Below are positions 16,568 to 23,701 of a stretch of 37,157 nucleotides of DNA, piece after piece. A model generated the notes under the pieces. The model searched no databases, was not told the DNA's origin, and worked only from the letters and a program-made list of their open reading frames with translations. How positions within the stretch are numbered: the first letter of the stretch is position 1; each line of letters begins with the position of its first letter. The translations under genes were made by a program, and so were the position numbers. The stretch is from Clostridia bacterium (GTDB lineage: Bacteria; Bacillota; Clostridia; TANB77; CAG-508). Location: contig JAFQQR010000055.1 in NCBI GenBank assembly GCA_017410505.1, positions 1 through 37,157 of the forward strand, written 5' to 3'.

Positions 16568-16654
16568 TTATCTGCAGTTATTATTATTTTGTTTTTCACT
16601 ATTTTGATTGTTTTTATTATTGTTTTGGTTATTTTTTTTATTTGATTTTGCCAT
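16568..16654 (-). CDS. 28-residue Asn/Lys/Gln-rich peptide
   Basis: Very short gene with convincing signals: GGAGGTG seven bases upstream of ATG (16654-16652) and a terminator hairpin directly after the TAA. The peptide begins MAKSNKKNN, is almost entirely Asn, Lys and Gln, and ends NNNNCR with a single cysteine. It is too short and biased to assign. Such peptides occur in spore-forming Clostridia, but a spore role is only a guess. Confidence 0.55.
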   Translation of the reverse strand: MAKSNKKNNQNNNKNNQNSEKQNNNNCR

Positions 16655-16723
16655 TAAAATGCACCTCCATTCAAATCATAAAAATATTGTAACCTAAAAG
16701 CTAGAAAAATATTCTATTAAAAT

Positions 16724-16752
16724 TTGTTTTTTTACAAAAAATGATATATAAT
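16724..16752 (+). promoter_or_regulatory. Promoter of murD
   Basis: TTGTTT (16724-16729), a 17-bp spacer and a perfect TATAAT (16747-16752), 73 bases before the murD start. The leader carries a small hairpin (GTCC CTTTT GGAC near 16795-16807) that shares CTTTTGGAC with the fabZ-accC repeat. Confidence 0.6.
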
Positions 16753-16824
16753 AATAACCGAAAAAAATAAAGTGAATATAATAAATAAAGAAACGTCCCT
16801 TTTGGACAGACAGGAGGAAAAACA

Positions 16825-18225
16825 ATGAATTATGAAAATAAAAAATTAGAAGAATTTAATGAATATATAAGATTTAGAAAAGTAGCAGTTATAGGATTAG
16901 GTGTAAGTAATTTACCATTATTAGATTATTTATACGAAAAGAAAGCACAAGTCACAGTGTTTGATGAAAGAGTAATTGACGAAATTCCTCAAAATGTAAT
17001 GAATAAAATAACTACATATGGATTTAGCTTTTCATTTGGCAAAAATTGTCTTGAAAAACTAATTGGATTTAATATTATATTTAGATCACCAAGTTGTTTA
17101 CCAACAAAACCAGAATTACAAAAAGAAGCAATTAGAGGAGCTATAGTAACAACAGAAGTTGAAATGCTAATGGAAATGTGTCCTTGCAAAATGATAGGAA
17201 TTACTGGAAGTGATGGTAAGACCACTACAACAAGTATGATAAATGCTATTTTACAAAAAGCAGGATATAATACTTTTCTAGGTGGAAATATAGGAACACC
17301 TTTATTTACAAAATTGCCAGAAATAAAACCAGATGATATTGTTGTATTAGAATTAAGTAGTTTTCAATTAATGAATATGCAAGTAAGTCCAGATATAGCA
17401 GTTATTACAAATATAACTCCAAATCATTTAAATATACATAAAGATTATGAAGAATATATAGAAGCCAAAAAGATGATTTTTAAAAATCAAGATGATAAAG
17501 GAATATTAATTTTAAATTATGACAATGATATAACTAGAAATTGTGCAAAAGAAGTAAACGGAAAAGTTATGTTTTTTAGCAATAAAAATAAATTAGATGA
17601 TGGTTTTATTGTAGATGAAAATATTATAAAAGAATGTGAAGATAAAGTAAGAAAACATATTTTAAATACAGATGAAGTAATTTTAAGAGGAAACCATAAT
17701 TTCCAAAATATAGCAACTGCATTAGCAGCTACTAAAACATTAGTTGATATAGATATTGCAGTTCAAGCGATAAAAGAATTTAAACCTGTTGAACACAGAA
17801 TTGAATTTATAAGAGAAATTGATGGAGTTAAATGGTATAATGACTCAGCAAGTTCTTCGCCAACAAGAACAATATCTGGAATAAATGCTTTTAAAGAAAA
17901 TATTATTTTAATTGCAGGAGGATATGATAAAAATCTGGATTATAAACCACTTGCAAAACCAATAGTAGAAAAAGCTTCTACACTTATATTAATAGGTCAA
18001 ACTGCTGAAAAAATATTTGATGTAGTAAAAGAAGAATCAGAAAAACAAAATAAATCAATAAATATACATATGTGTGACAATTTAGAACAAACTATAGATA
18101 TAGCTAAAAAATCAGCAAAGAAAGGTGATGTAGTTTTATTTTCTCCAGCAAGTGCAAGTTTTGATATGTTTAAAAATTTTGCAGATAGAGGAGAAAAATT
18201 TAAAAAATTAGTAAATAACATATAA
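16825..18225 (+). CDS. murD: UDP-N-acetylmuramoyl-L-alanine-D-glutamate ligase (MurD)
   Basis: Cytoplasmic peptidoglycan precursor enzyme adding D-glutamate. 466 residues: N-terminal UDP-binding Rossmann-like domain (VIGLGVSNLPL near 22-32), ATP-binding GITGSDGKTTTT (125-136), ELSSFQL, PNHLNIHKDYEEYIEAK with the lysine expected to be carbamylated, and a C-terminal ligase domain with FSPASASFDMFKNFADRG. AGGAGG lies before ATG 16825. It stands as a single gene, away from other mur genes. Confidence 0.93.
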   Translation: MNYENKKLEEFNEYIRFRKVAVIGLGVSNLPLLDYLYEKKAQVTVFDERVIDEIPQNVMNKITTYGFSFSFGKNCLEKLIGFNIIFRSPSCLPTKPELQKEAIRGAIVTTEVEMLMEMCPCKMIGITGSDGKTTTTSMINAILQKAGYNTFLGGNIGTPLFTKLPEIKPDDIVVLELSSFQLMNMQVSPDIAVITNITPNHLNIHKDYEEYIEAKKMIFKNQDDKGILILNYDNDITRNCAKEVNGKVMFFSNKNKLDDGFIVDENIIKECEDKVRKHILNTDEVILRGNHNFQNIATALAATKTLVDIDIAVQAIKEFKPVEHRIEFIREIDGVKWYNDSASSSPTRTISGINAFKENIILIAGGYDKNLDYKPLAKPIVEKASTLILIGQTAEKIFDVVKEESEKQNKSINIHMCDNLEQTIDIAKKSAKKGDVVLFSPASASFDMFKNFADRGEKFKKLVNNI

Positions 18226-18229
18226 CCAG

Positions 18230-18278
18230 AATAAAGCCTTCCTCATATAATATATAATAAAAAAGAGGGAGGTTTATT
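18230..18278 (+). promoter_or_regulatory. Hairpin that can mask the ribosome binding site of 18279-18917
   Basis: AATAAAGCCTTCCTC (18230-18244) pairs with GAGGGAGGTTTATT (18265-18278), which holds the Shine-Dalgarno and ends at the ATG. The 20-nt loop contains TATAATATATAATA, so the same bases may also serve as a -10 element. It may be a translational switch or an accidental terminator-like structure after murD. Confidence 0.4.
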
Positions 18279-18917
18279 ATGTATAATGAAACATATGATG
18301 AATACATAAGAAGTATTTTGGGATATCCGCCTATGCGTTCATATGAAAATGATTTCCAAGATTATAGAAGTCAAAATATGGATTATAATATGACTTCAAA
18401 TATGAATACTAATTCAATAAATAACATATCAGATACAAACTTAGAAAGTTGCTATCCCGAAATATATAAAATAGTTTATCCTATGGTTACCAAAAAATGT
18501 AGTAATGTTAGAATGCCTGTAACAGATGAAGATATTCAAAATATGACTGATGAAATATATTTTGCCTTAGAAGGGAGAACAGAAGTTCAGATTAATATTA
18601 ATTTAGGTAATGACGTAAGAAACACAGAAACAACTAACACAAATACAACAAGAACATCAGATAAAAAACCAGAAGTAAAAGTGACTGAAGTATCTGGCGA
18701 GAAAAGAGAGACAAGACAAATTAATAGGGGGTTACGTGATTTAATACAAATCTTATTAATAAGAGAATTATTAAATAGACCTGGAAGACCACCAATACAA
18801 CATCCGCCTATGACGAGACCAAGACCTCCAGTAAGACCACCATTTAGACCAGGAGATAGAAGATTTCCATTTAGTAGGGAGTTTGAAGCTTCTAATTATG
18901 ATATTTTTGAATATTAA
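18279..18917 (+). CDS. Protein of unknown function with CYPEIYKIVYPMV motif and Pro/Arg-rich tail
   Basis: 212 residues, no signal peptide or membrane helix. N-terminal Tyr/Asn/Met-rich segment (1-55), a compact region with Cys58 and Cys74 (CYPEIYKIVYPMV ... KKC), a Thr/Asn-rich linker (about 105-145) and a C-terminal run rich in Pro and Arg (about 170-198). Similar CYPEIYKIVYPMV proteins occur, as far as I recall, in spore-forming Clostridia, and a spore-coat or surface role is possible but unproven. Preceded by a ribosome-binding-site hairpin and followed by a strong hairpin. Confidence 0.7.
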   Translation: MYNETYDEYIRSILGYPPMRSYENDFQDYRSQNMDYNMTSNMNTNSINNISDTNLESCYPEIYKIVYPMVTKKCSNVRMPVTDEDIQNMTDEIYFALEGRTEVQININLGNDVRNTETTNTNTTRTSDKKPEVKVTEVSGEKRETRQINRGLRDLIQILLIRELLNRPGRPPIQHPPMTRPRPPVRPPFRPGDRRFPFSREFEASNYDIFEY

Positions 18918-18919
18918 AA

Positions 18920-18962
18920 CAGAAAATCGGCAAGTAAAAATTATTTACTTACCGATTTTCTG
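18920..18962 (+). terminator. Hairpin after the 18279-18917 gene
   Basis: 19-bp stem (18920-18938 with 18944-18962) with one mismatch, three bases after the stop codon. No strong U-tract follows, so termination efficiency is uncertain. Confidence 0.6.
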
Positions 18963-18985
18963 ATAATGGGTTTTGCATAATAAAA

Positions 18986-19036
18986 AAACAAAAAAAAGGG
19001 GGATATGAAATACATCTTCAGTTGAAGATATACTTC
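18986..19036 (-). terminator. Terminator of the tRNA-like gene
   Basis: 13-bp stem with two G-U pairs (19007-19019 with 19024-19036). On the minus strand it is followed by CCCCC and a long T-run (complement of 18986-19002). It lies four bases beyond the 3' end of the tRNA-like sequence. Confidence 0.75.
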
Positions 19037-19040
19037 AAAA

Positions 19041-19108
19041 GGAGTAATAAGGAATCGAACCTTATATACATAAATTTTAATTATGTGCTTTTCCAAGCAA
19101 GCTACTCC
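19041..19108 (-). tRNA. tRNA-like gene, apparent anticodon AAA, atypical
   Basis: On the minus strand the 68-nt sequence folds as a cloverleaf. Acceptor GGAGTAG/TTACTCC; short D arm (TGCT/AGCA or GCTT/AAGC) with GG in the loop; anticodon stem CATAA/TTATG with loop TTAAAAT; 4-nt variable region; T arm TAAGG/CCTTA with a canonical TTCGATT loop. The anticodon position reads AAA (would be Phe UUU), which is very unusual in bacteria. U8 is not conserved and no CCA follows. It has its own consensus promoter (19153-19180) and terminator, so it is transcribed. It may be a degenerate tRNA or a tRNA-like RNA with another role. Confidence 0.55.
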
Positions 19109-19152
19109 TAAATCCTATAATACATAAGAAAATTCTCTTAAAACTGTCCATT

Positions 19153-19180
19153 ATTATATCACAAATTTTTCAAATGTCAA
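19153..19180 (-). promoter_or_regulatory. Consensus promoter of the tRNA-like gene
   Basis: On the minus strand there is a perfect TTGACA (complement of 19175-19180), a 16-bp spacer and a perfect TATAAT (complement of 19153-19158), about 45 bases before the tRNA-like 5' end. Confidence 0.8.
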
Positions 19181-19275
19181 TACTTTCCATAAAAAAAATT
19201 TAAATTTTAAAAAATGCATAAACTTTTTATTATTGCCCAAACTAAAGAAGAGAAATTTTGAAAGGTGGTATAAAA

Positions 19276-19722
19276 ATGAAAGTAAAAAATTGCATGTGTC
19301 AAAATGCTTACTGTGTGAAACCAGAAACAAAAATAACTGAAATCGCTAAAATAATGAGAGATAATCATATTGGATGCATTCCTGTATGTGACACTAATAA
19401 TTGTATATGTGGAATTTTAACAGATAGAGATATATTATTAAGAACAATAGCTTGCAACAAAGATGTAAATCAAACAACTGCAAGTGAAATAATGTCAACA
19501 AATGTATGTACTTGTAGAGAAGACGACGATATAATTAATGCTGAAAATAAGATGTCTAATAATCAAATAAGAAGATTACCAGTTTGTGATAAAAACAATC
19601 ATGTAATTGGAATTTTAACTTTAGGAGATCTAGTCCAAAATGATAAAGAATTAGGAAAACAAGAAGTTTGTACTACAATAAGTAATATTTGTGATTGTAC
19701 TACTCATAAAAATGATCAATAA
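19276..19722 (+). CDS. Cysteine-rich tandem CBS-domain protein
   Basis: 148 residues from ATG 19276; the ribosome binding site AAAGGTGG lies between it and an in-frame TTG at 19258. Two CBS motifs are visible: first VKPETKITEIAKIMRDNHIG ... GILTDRDIL, second ENKMSNNQIRRLPV ... GILTLGDL. CBS pairs usually sense adenine nucleotides. Unusually, 14 of 148 residues are Cys, many spaced as CxC or at equivalent places in the two repeats (IPVCD, LPVCD), suggesting metal or redox sensing. Single gene with a hairpin downstream. Confidence 0.85.
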   Translation: MKVKNCMCQNAYCVKPETKITEIAKIMRDNHIGCIPVCDTNNCICGILTDRDILLRTIACNKDVNQTTASEIMSTNVCTCREDDDIINAENKMSNNQIRRLPVCDKNNHVIGILTLGDLVQNDKELGKQEVCTTISNICDCTTHKNDQ

Positions 19723-19737
19723 TTAAAAATAAGAAAA

Positions 19738-19762
19738 CCGGATAATTTTTATAATTATCCGG
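19738..19762 (+). terminator. Hairpin after the CBS gene
   Basis: Perfect 10-bp stem CCGGATAATT/AATTATCCGG (19738-19747 with 19753-19762) with a 5-nt loop. It is followed by only a weak T-run. Confidence 0.55.
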
Positions 19763-19862
19763 GAAAATTTACAGTTAAAAATTTAGAAACCTATCTATGG
19801 TGGAAGTATAGGAATATAAAACAAAAAAACAACGTATAATATATACATAGGAGAAAATTAGT

Positions 19863-20960
19863 ATGATTATAGATATGTCTTATTGGACAAGAGTAATAAG
19901 AAGAATTTTATATGTGGCATTTATTTTAATTGGATTATATCTGTCATTTAAATTATCTATATTTTATATGCCATTTTTAATAGCGTTTATAATATCATTA
20001 ATAATAGAACCAGCCATAAGATTTATTATGAAAAAAATGAACCTAACAAGAAAAACAAGTTCGATTATTATATTTATAATAGTATCTGCTATAATACTTG
20101 GAGGAGTTATATGGGGGATAATTGCACTATTTTCGGAAGCATCAAATTTATTACAAAGCTTAAATGAATATGTAGAAAAAGTTTACATATTATTTCAGAA
20201 TTTAACTAATCAATTTGATTTTGATAAAATACATTTACCAAATGAAGTAACAAATATTTTACAAAGCTCTACAGGAGGATTATTAAACGCTGTATCAAGC
20301 TGGATCAGAAATGCTTTAAATGGTTTATTAAATATAATAACATCAATCCCAACAATAGCAATATATTTTGTTATAACAATTATGGCATTATATTTAATAT
20401 GTGTAGATAAAGTATATATTTTGGATCAAATAGAGCATCATTTTCCTAAAAAATGGGTGTTTAAATTAGGAACACATATTAGAGAATTAACAAAAACATT
20501 AGGAGGCTATTTAAAGGCAGAGGTAACACTTGTTTTAGTTTCATTTATTATATCTTTAGTAGGATTATATATATTAAAATTTGCTAAATTTAATATTGAA
20601 TTTCCGATGTTGATGGCATTATTTATAGGCTTTGTTGATGCTTTGCCAATTTTAGGTTCTGGAACAGTTATGGTTCCATGGGCTATTATTTGCGGGCTAA
20701 ACGGAGATTTAAAATTAGGAATTGCTATAATAATTTTGTTTGCATTAATGTCTATAATAAGGCAATTTTTAGAGCCTAAATTAGTAAGCAAAAATATTGG
20801 AACACATCCGATTTTTACTTTAATCGCCATGTATACTGGATTTAAATTTATAGGAGTTTTTGGAATGTTAATTGGTCCTATAATATTGATTATAATTAAA
20901 AATGTTTTTGCGACTTTGATTGATGAGGGTGTGATGAAAACTATATTTGATAGAAGGTGA
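19863..20960 (+). CDS. AI-2E/UPF0118 (PerM, YtvI-like) family membrane permease
   Basis: 365 residues with about seven or eight membrane helices: a pair at the N-terminus (about 12-50), one near 60-85, a soluble amphipathic section (about 90-140), then helices to the end with the family-typical central GFVDALPILGSGTVMVPW and the GTHPIFTLIAMYTG ... GPIILIIIK region. The family includes autoinducer-2 exporters, ion antiporters and the sporulation protein YtvI; the substrate cannot be told. A TATAAT at 19835-19840 is the likely -10. The stop codon lies in the first bases of giant hairpin element 2. Confidence 0.85.
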   Translation: MIIDMSYWTRVIRRILYVAFILIGLYLSFKLSIFYMPFLIAFIISLIIEPAIRFIMKKMNLTRKTSSIIIFIIVSAIILGGVIWGIIALFSEASNLLQSLNEYVEKVYILFQNLTNQFDFDKIHLPNEVTNILQSSTGGLLNAVSSWIRNALNGLLNIITSIPTIAIYFVITIMALYLICVDKVYILDQIEHHFPKKWVFKLGTHIRELTKTLGGYLKAEVTLVLVSFIISLVGLYILKFAKFNIEFPMLMALFIGFVDALPILGSGTVMVPWAIICGLNGDLKLGIAIIILFALMSIIRQFLEPKLVSKNIGTHPIFTLIAMYTGFKFIGVFGMLIGPIILIIIKNVFATLIDEGVMKTIFDRR

Positions 20961-21180
20961 TTTTTTAAATTTTATATTTACTGGAAATCTGGTCATAAGA
21001 AGTATATATATTATTTTTTCGTTCGTCCCAACTGCCTAACAATATGTAATAGAATTCCACTACGTTTCATTCTATAAGATATTGTAAGTTGCTGGTCCCC
21101 CCACAAGCTCACTTCAAAAATAATATATATACTTCTTATGACCAGATTTCCAGTAAGTATAAAATTTAAAGAATCATCCT
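20955..21180 (+). ncRNA. Giant hairpin element 2 (about 63-bp stem, 97-nt loop)
   Basis: Arms 20955-21018 and 21116-21180 are inverted repeats: 38 perfect bp at the loop end, then a further stretch with two differences that are both U-G wobbles in the plus-strand RNA, and one 1-nt bulge at the base. The loop 21019-21115 contains its own hairpin (AACAATAT near 21039 with ATATTGTAAGTT near 21080) and a CCCCCC run. It is co-directional with the gene whose stop it overlaps, and its design matches element 1 at 128-361. No known RNA family was recognised. Confidence 0.6.
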
Positions 21181-21186
21181 ATTTAT

Positions 21187-21215
21187 TTGACAAATATCTT
21201 TTTAATAAATATAAT
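21187..21215 (+). promoter_or_regulatory. Consensus promoter of the PHP gene
   Basis: Perfect TTGACA (21187-21192), 17-bp spacer, perfect TATAAT (21210-21215), 26 bases before the ATG at 21242 and immediately after giant hairpin element 2. Confidence 0.8.
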
Positions 21216-21241
21216 AAACTAAATAATTAGGAGGGAATAAT

Positions 21242-22123
21242 ATGATAGATTTACATATGCACACAAAGTATTCAGATGGAACTAACACATGCACAGAAAT
21301 TTTAAAAAAAGCAGAAGAAAAGCAATTAACATATATTTCTATAACTGATCATAATACATGTAAAGCTTACGAGGAGCTTAAAAACTTAAATATTAAAGAA
21401 CTGTATAAAGGGAGAATTATAAAAGGGGTAGAATTAAATACCAAAGTATTAGGAATTCCTATTGAAATTTTAGGATATGGAGTAGATACAGATTGTATAA
21501 ATCAAAATATTGATAAATTATATATTTCAAATCAAGAAAGAAATATTATAGAAGTAAAAAGAATTTATGAAATTTGTTTAAAAAACAATATTGATGTAGG
21601 TGAAGATTTTATAGAAAATTATAATCCACAAATGTATGCTTCAAAATACCTGCATCAAATTATTACAAAAAGTGAAAAAAATAAATTTTTAATAGATGAG
21701 GATAGTTGGAATAATAGTAACATATTTTATAGAAAATTTATGTCTAACCCAGATACTTTATTTTTTGTTAACACAGATGACATAGTTCCAACTTTTGAAG
21801 AAGCTAGTAAATTGGTAAAAGATGCAGGAGGATTAGTATTTATACCACATATTTTCGAATATAGAGATAATGCAGAAAAAATTTTAAAATATATATTAGA
21901 AAATTATGTAATAGATGGTATTGAATGTTTTTATACAACATTTACAGAAAAACAAAAAGAAGATTTAATAAAAATTTGTAAAGATAGAAAATTATTTATG
22001 TCTGGCGGAAGTGATTACCATGGAGATTTTAAACCAGATGTAGACATGGCTACAGGATTTGGAAATTTAAAAATAGAAGAAAATATTATTAATGATTGGA
22101 AAAATGATGTTAACACAATTTGA
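21242..22123 (+). CDS. PHP-domain metal-dependent phosphoesterase
   Basis: 293 residues. Metal-binding PHP motifs are visible: HMH at 5-7, SDGT, TDHN (Asp36, His37), GVELN, FIPH and SGGSDYHGD near the C-terminus. Related proteins (YciV/RNase AM-like, TrpH) hydrolyse phosphoesters such as 3',5'-bisphosphonucleotides or RNA 5' ends; the substrate here is unknown. ATG 21242 follows AGGAGGG. Its TGA is embedded in the -35 box of the next promoter. Confidence 0.85.
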   Translation: MIDLHMHTKYSDGTNTCTEILKKAEEKQLTYISITDHNTCKAYEELKNLNIKELYKGRIIKGVELNTKVLGIPIEILGYGVDTDCINQNIDKLYISNQERNIIEVKRIYEICLKNNIDVGEDFIENYNPQMYASKYLHQIITKSEKNKFLIDEDSWNNSNIFYRKFMSNPDTLFFVNTDDIVPTFEEASKLVKDAGGLVFIPHIFEYRDNAEKILKYILENYVIDGIECFYTTFTEKQKEDLIKICKDRKLFMSGGSDYHGDFKPDVDMATGFGNLKIEENIINDWKNDVNTI

Positions 22124-22148
22124 CATAACATAAATAAATTGTTATAAT
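22120..22148 (+). promoter_or_regulatory. Consensus promoter of the thymidylate-kinase-like gene
   Basis: Perfect TTGACA (22120-22125), 17-bp spacer, perfect TATAAT (22143-22148). The -35 hexamer contains the TGA stop of the PHP gene. Confidence 0.8.
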
Positions 22149-22209
22149 ATATACGTAACATTTTAAAATAACCTATAGTTTTATATAGGGAAATAACAGG
22201 AGGAGTTTT

Positions 22210-22860
22210 ATGCAGAAAAAAGGTCTATGGATTGTAGTAACAGGTTTAGATGGAACAGGGAAAACAACTTTAAAACATAGACTCGTAGGTTTTTTTAAAG
22301 AACGGAATCTAAGAGTTAAAGATTTTAAGTTTCCTTACGATAAACATCTACTAGAGCTACTTAACAACACCGTGGGAGATGGCTTGCCTTGGCAAGACAA
22401 TTATTCTGACCAAATGCTTTTTGCACTTGATAACAGAATATTAGGAACAGTCCATATTAGGGACTGGAAGAATGCGTCAGATGTATTAATCTCTCAAAGA
22501 GGTTACATTGATTCATTTGTACATGGGGAGTGCAGAGGTTTTTCTTATGCAGAGTCTGATAAACTTCAAAGAACCTGGGAACTAGAAAGATGTAGTGCCA
22601 TGATTCATTTAAATGCAGATCCAGTTGTAGCATTTAATAGAATCAAAGATGACCCAGAGGCTGATAAATTTGAAACTTTGGAGTATATCAAAAAACAAGC
22701 AAAAGCAACAAAAAAAGCTTATGATTCATTAGTGAATGAGGATCCAGCATTAAGTGCTTTTAAAGGAATTCCTAATATCTACATTGATACGACGGATTTG
22801 ACTTGTCAGGAAACATTCGAGATAGCTTTAAAAGAATTAAAAAAGCTGTCTTTAATCTAA
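22210..22860 (+). CDS. Thymidylate-kinase-like P-loop nucleotide kinase
   Basis: 216 residues. P-loop GLDGTGKTT at 12-20, SQRGYIDSF in the position of the DR(Y/G) motif, and HLNADPVVAFNRIKDD resembling the LID region of thymidylate kinases. It is divergent enough that dTMP may not be the substrate. Codon and base use are visibly less AT-rich than in its neighbours (for example GACTGGAAGAATGCG), suggesting more recent acquisition. Own consensus promoter; AGGAGG before ATG 22210; followed by a strong bidirectional terminator. Confidence 0.75.
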   Translation: MQKKGLWIVVTGLDGTGKTTLKHRLVGFFKERNLRVKDFKFPYDKHLLELLNNTVGDGLPWQDNYSDQMLFALDNRILGTVHIRDWKNASDVLISQRGYIDSFVHGECRGFSYAESDKLQRTWELERCSAMIHLNADPVVAFNRIKDDPEADKFETLEYIKKQAKATKKAYDSLVNEDPALSAFKGIPNIYIDTTDLTCQETFEIALKELKKLSLI

Positions 22861-22864
22861 GACC

Positions 22865-22901
22865 AAAAGCTTACAACTTTATTTAAAGTTGTAAGCTTTT
22901 T
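22865..22901. terminator. Bidirectional terminator between convergent genes
   Basis: Perfect 16-bp stem (22865-22880 with 22885-22900), 4-nt loop, with A/T tracts on both sides. It ends both the kinase gene (plus) and the TIGR03943-like gene (minus), whose stop lies at its edge. Confidence 0.85.
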
Positions 22902-23355
22902 ATATTATTCCAGCAGTAGGAATATAACTATCATCAGGTGGGTAAACATATTCTTCTTGACTAGGTTTATCAACGTTTTTTATATCAGTAATTTTTATAA
23001 TAGGCATATCACCGTGATAATCACCTTTTATAATTTCACCAGTAACTTGAACCCAAGAATTATCAGCAAAATCTTTTGCACTATCATGTTCACATAGAAA
23101 ACCAACAACGACAGTTTGAGAATTGGAATTTATAATCATATCTCTAGCTAAAACAAATTGGTTATCTTGTAAATCTAGGACTCTATAGACATAGCCTGTA
23201 AAACAAATTTTTTTACCAACGTAAGAATCGATATTTTCATGGACAGCTTTTAGAATATTTGTGTAATTTTTAACCGATATTTGAGAAACTCCATCTTTTG
23301 GTGAACAACTATCAGATTTAGGATGATTAGAGGCTCCACTAAAAACTTTATACAC
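22900..23355 (-). CDS. TIGR03943/DUF1980-like OB-fold protein with probable frameshifted N-terminus
   Basis: The 151-residue open frame from GTG 23355 contains GYVYR, FVLARDMII, VVVGFLCEHD, WVQVTGEI and YVYPP. I recognise these as the C-terminal domain of TIGR03943 (YcgQ-like) proteins; the function of that domain is unknown. The reading frame continues upstream of the GTG through a clear membrane helix (IGVIILLVIILGIVVYKVF) to a stop. A good AGAGGA + ATG sits at 23452-23450 but is one base out of frame. A single-base insertion near 23422-23428 would explain this. The intact gene would be a membrane-anchored extracytoplasmic protein from 23452. Confidence 0.65.
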   Translation of the reverse strand: MYKVFSGASNHPKSDSCSPKDGVSQISVKNYTNILKAVHENIDSYVGKKICFTGYVYRVLDLQDNQFVLARDMIINSNSQTVVVGFLCEHDSAKDFADNSWVQVTGEIIKGDYHGDMPIIKITDIKNVDKPSQEEYVYPPDDSYIPTAGII

Positions 23356-23510
23356 AACAATTCCTAATATAATAACTAAAAGTATAATGACTCCAATAAA
23401 AAAATATTTGAAGATTTTACTTCCGATTTACTTTAACATTAAAAACAAACATATTAAATCCTCTTTTCTAATAGTGGTATTAATAAAATGTATGTGAGAA
23501 TTGGCTAAAT

Positions 23511-23539
23511 ATGACAGGTGGGAGTGAGTTTGGTATAAA
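23511..23539 (+). promoter_or_regulatory. Promoter-like sequence in the secA upstream region
   Basis: ATGACA (23511-23516), 17-bp spacer, TATAAA (23534-23539). It would give a transcript starting near 23546 that contains an AAAGGA/TCCTTT hairpin (23596-23611) before the proximal secA promoter. It could be a second secA promoter or a small RNA. Confidence 0.35.
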
Positions 23540-23629
23540 ATAGAAGTATTCCCAAATGCAGGGCTACTCTATAAATTCTGTTAAGTGAAAAATTAAAGGA
23601 ACTATCCTTTAAAATATTTAAAAAAACTC

Positions 23630-23658
23630 TTGATAAAAAAATATTTTAGTGATATAGT
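23630..23658 (+). promoter_or_regulatory. Proximal promoter of secA
   Basis: TTGATA (23630-23635), 17-bp spacer, TATAGT (23653-23658), 43 bases before the secA ATG. Confidence 0.6.
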
Positions 23659-23701
23659 AACTTAGGAATATAAAAAATAAACTTAGGAGGAATGTACCAA
23701 T

